The notes under the pieces are model-generated. The model made no database searches. It saw only the letters and a list, made by a program, of their open reading frames with translations, and was not told where the DNA came from. From Oxyruncus cristatus (taxonomy: Eukaryota > Chordata > Aves > Passeriformes > Cotingidae), in NCBI GenBank assembly GCA_013399855.1, contig VXAY01002872.1, forward strand, positions 186,001-250,000: 64,000 nt of DNA. The letters are read 5' to 3'. Both the position numbers and the translations under genes were made by a program. Position 1 is the first letter of the stretch; each line of letters opens with the position of its first letter. Positions 63,105-64,000 of this stretch are shown in pieces.

Positions 63105-64000
63105 GCTTCCATTGTCCTGTTATTGCACTCTGGTCTTCAGAGCTGTGGGGTTAAATTCAGAGGGAGGAGGAGATGGAGCCTGTTATTGTGACTAAGAAGA
63201 GGTGCCATTGGCCTTGGGCAGCCCTCCAGACACCCATCATCTCTACAGCCAATTGGATTTCCTGTTTGAAGCAAAGTATGCATGCCTTTTATCCATACAG
63301 ATGACTGTGAGAGGTTTTTTTTTCATCTTGTTTTGCCTCCCATGGGTTCATATTTTGGGGTGGATAAAAATTTTGGCTTTTATTTAAAGGCCAGGGCCCT
63401 GACAGCTTCAGCTGATGTCACAGTTTTCTCCCCTGATTACCTGTGCCTGGGATTTTTAGGCTCAAGTTTCTGTGAGTTATTGTAACCATTGTACGGTTGT
63501 CCTTATCCCAATTATCCCTTGGATGCTTTCACCTTGACAAGATGCTGTGTGTGAATTCTTCCTTTCCATGATCAGGACCTCAGTGCAAGATTATTGTCAT
63601 GATATTTAGTGCATGTTCTTAAAAAGGAAGAGGAAGCTGACTTTACCACACTAAATCTTTGTGCAGTTGGATTTTTGCCTCTCAGGCTCTCACACTCACA
63701 AGTGCCAAGATGTCTGTGTTCAGGTGGTCTGTCTAGGGTACGTGTGTGAAGTACACGGATGAGGGATTCTGTCTGCATCTTTTGGCTACTTCTTGGCTGG
63801 TAACAGCAAAACATGTTTTGGACAGATCTTCTGTATCCAATAAGAAGCATCAGCTGCAACGATGTAATGCTTTGTCTCAGTTCATGCTTGCTTCCCTTTT
63901 CATAAATCTTGGGTCAGGCTGCTGTCAATTGACTCATCTCCTTTGTTTGAAATGTATGAGACACGTGTCTGCAGCCCTTTCTTGTTGGTCCAACAGACTT
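63105..64000. other. Unique non-coding DNA to window end
   Basis: Short open frames only (up to 95 codons, minus 63572-63859), with nothing recognisable. Confidence 0.5.

Noticed and set aside
1..64000. CRISPR array, operon, tRNA or rRNA genes
   Set aside because: No spaced direct repeats, no cloverleaf or rRNA sequence was recognised, and the window is vertebrate chromosomal DNA.

Overview
The window looks like a piece of a bird nuclear genome that lies between genes or inside a very long intron. Bird origin is inferred from the repeats. There are two CR1 LINE fragments, one with readable reverse-transcriptase motifs. There is a solo LTR and a broken provirus of the avian ERVL type, plus two further LTR-like units. 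Otherwise the DNA is a sparse, AT-leaning, non-repetitive background with a few microsatellites. Three runs of N (28738-28805, 49107-49134, 63046-63074) and two single Ns (30714, 41596) mark assembly gaps or uncertain bases, nearly all beside low-complexity sequence.

No host protein-coding gene, tRNA or rRNA could be recognised. Open frames of 60-184 codons occur on both strands at about the density expected by chance. The only ones that read as known protein belong to mobile elements. Bird exons can be short, so isolated exons cannot be excluded by eye.

Layout: 1-11.6 kb is unique-looking DNA with a 110-bp polypyrimidine tract, a GC-rich patch near 7.8 kb and a POU-octamer-bearing AT-rich patch near 8.8 kb. 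A 3' CR1 fragment lies on the minus strand at about 11.6-11.8 kb. From 11.8 to 26.8 kb there is unique DNA with one 12-bp inverted repeat and a 21-bp tandem duplication. A 1.2-kb CR1 3' part lies on the plus strand at 26.8-28.0 kb. An assembly gap in CA/TA-rich DNA follows at 28.7 kb. At 30.6-31.2 kb a (GT)29 array, a strong G-quadruplex motif and an LTR-like unit lie side by side. From 39.05 to about 40.6 kb there is a 5'-truncated ERVL-type provirus on the minus strand (integrase end of pol, no env, 3' LTR). At 45-48 kb there are two pairs of related short repeats of unknown family. At 57.3-57.9 kb there is a solo ERVL-type LTR on the minus strand with near-matching 5-bp flanks. At about 59.0-59.95 kb there is a second LTR-like unit on the plus strand. 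A 30-bp sequence is duplicated across the last gap at 63.0-63.1 kb.

Nothing here forms a cooperating gene system. I looked for an undescribed system and did not find one I could support. The most useful leads are the unclassified repeat pairs at 45-48 kb, the two unassigned LTR-like units, the G4/microsatellite junction, and a few candidate conserved non-coding patches that need an alignment to test.
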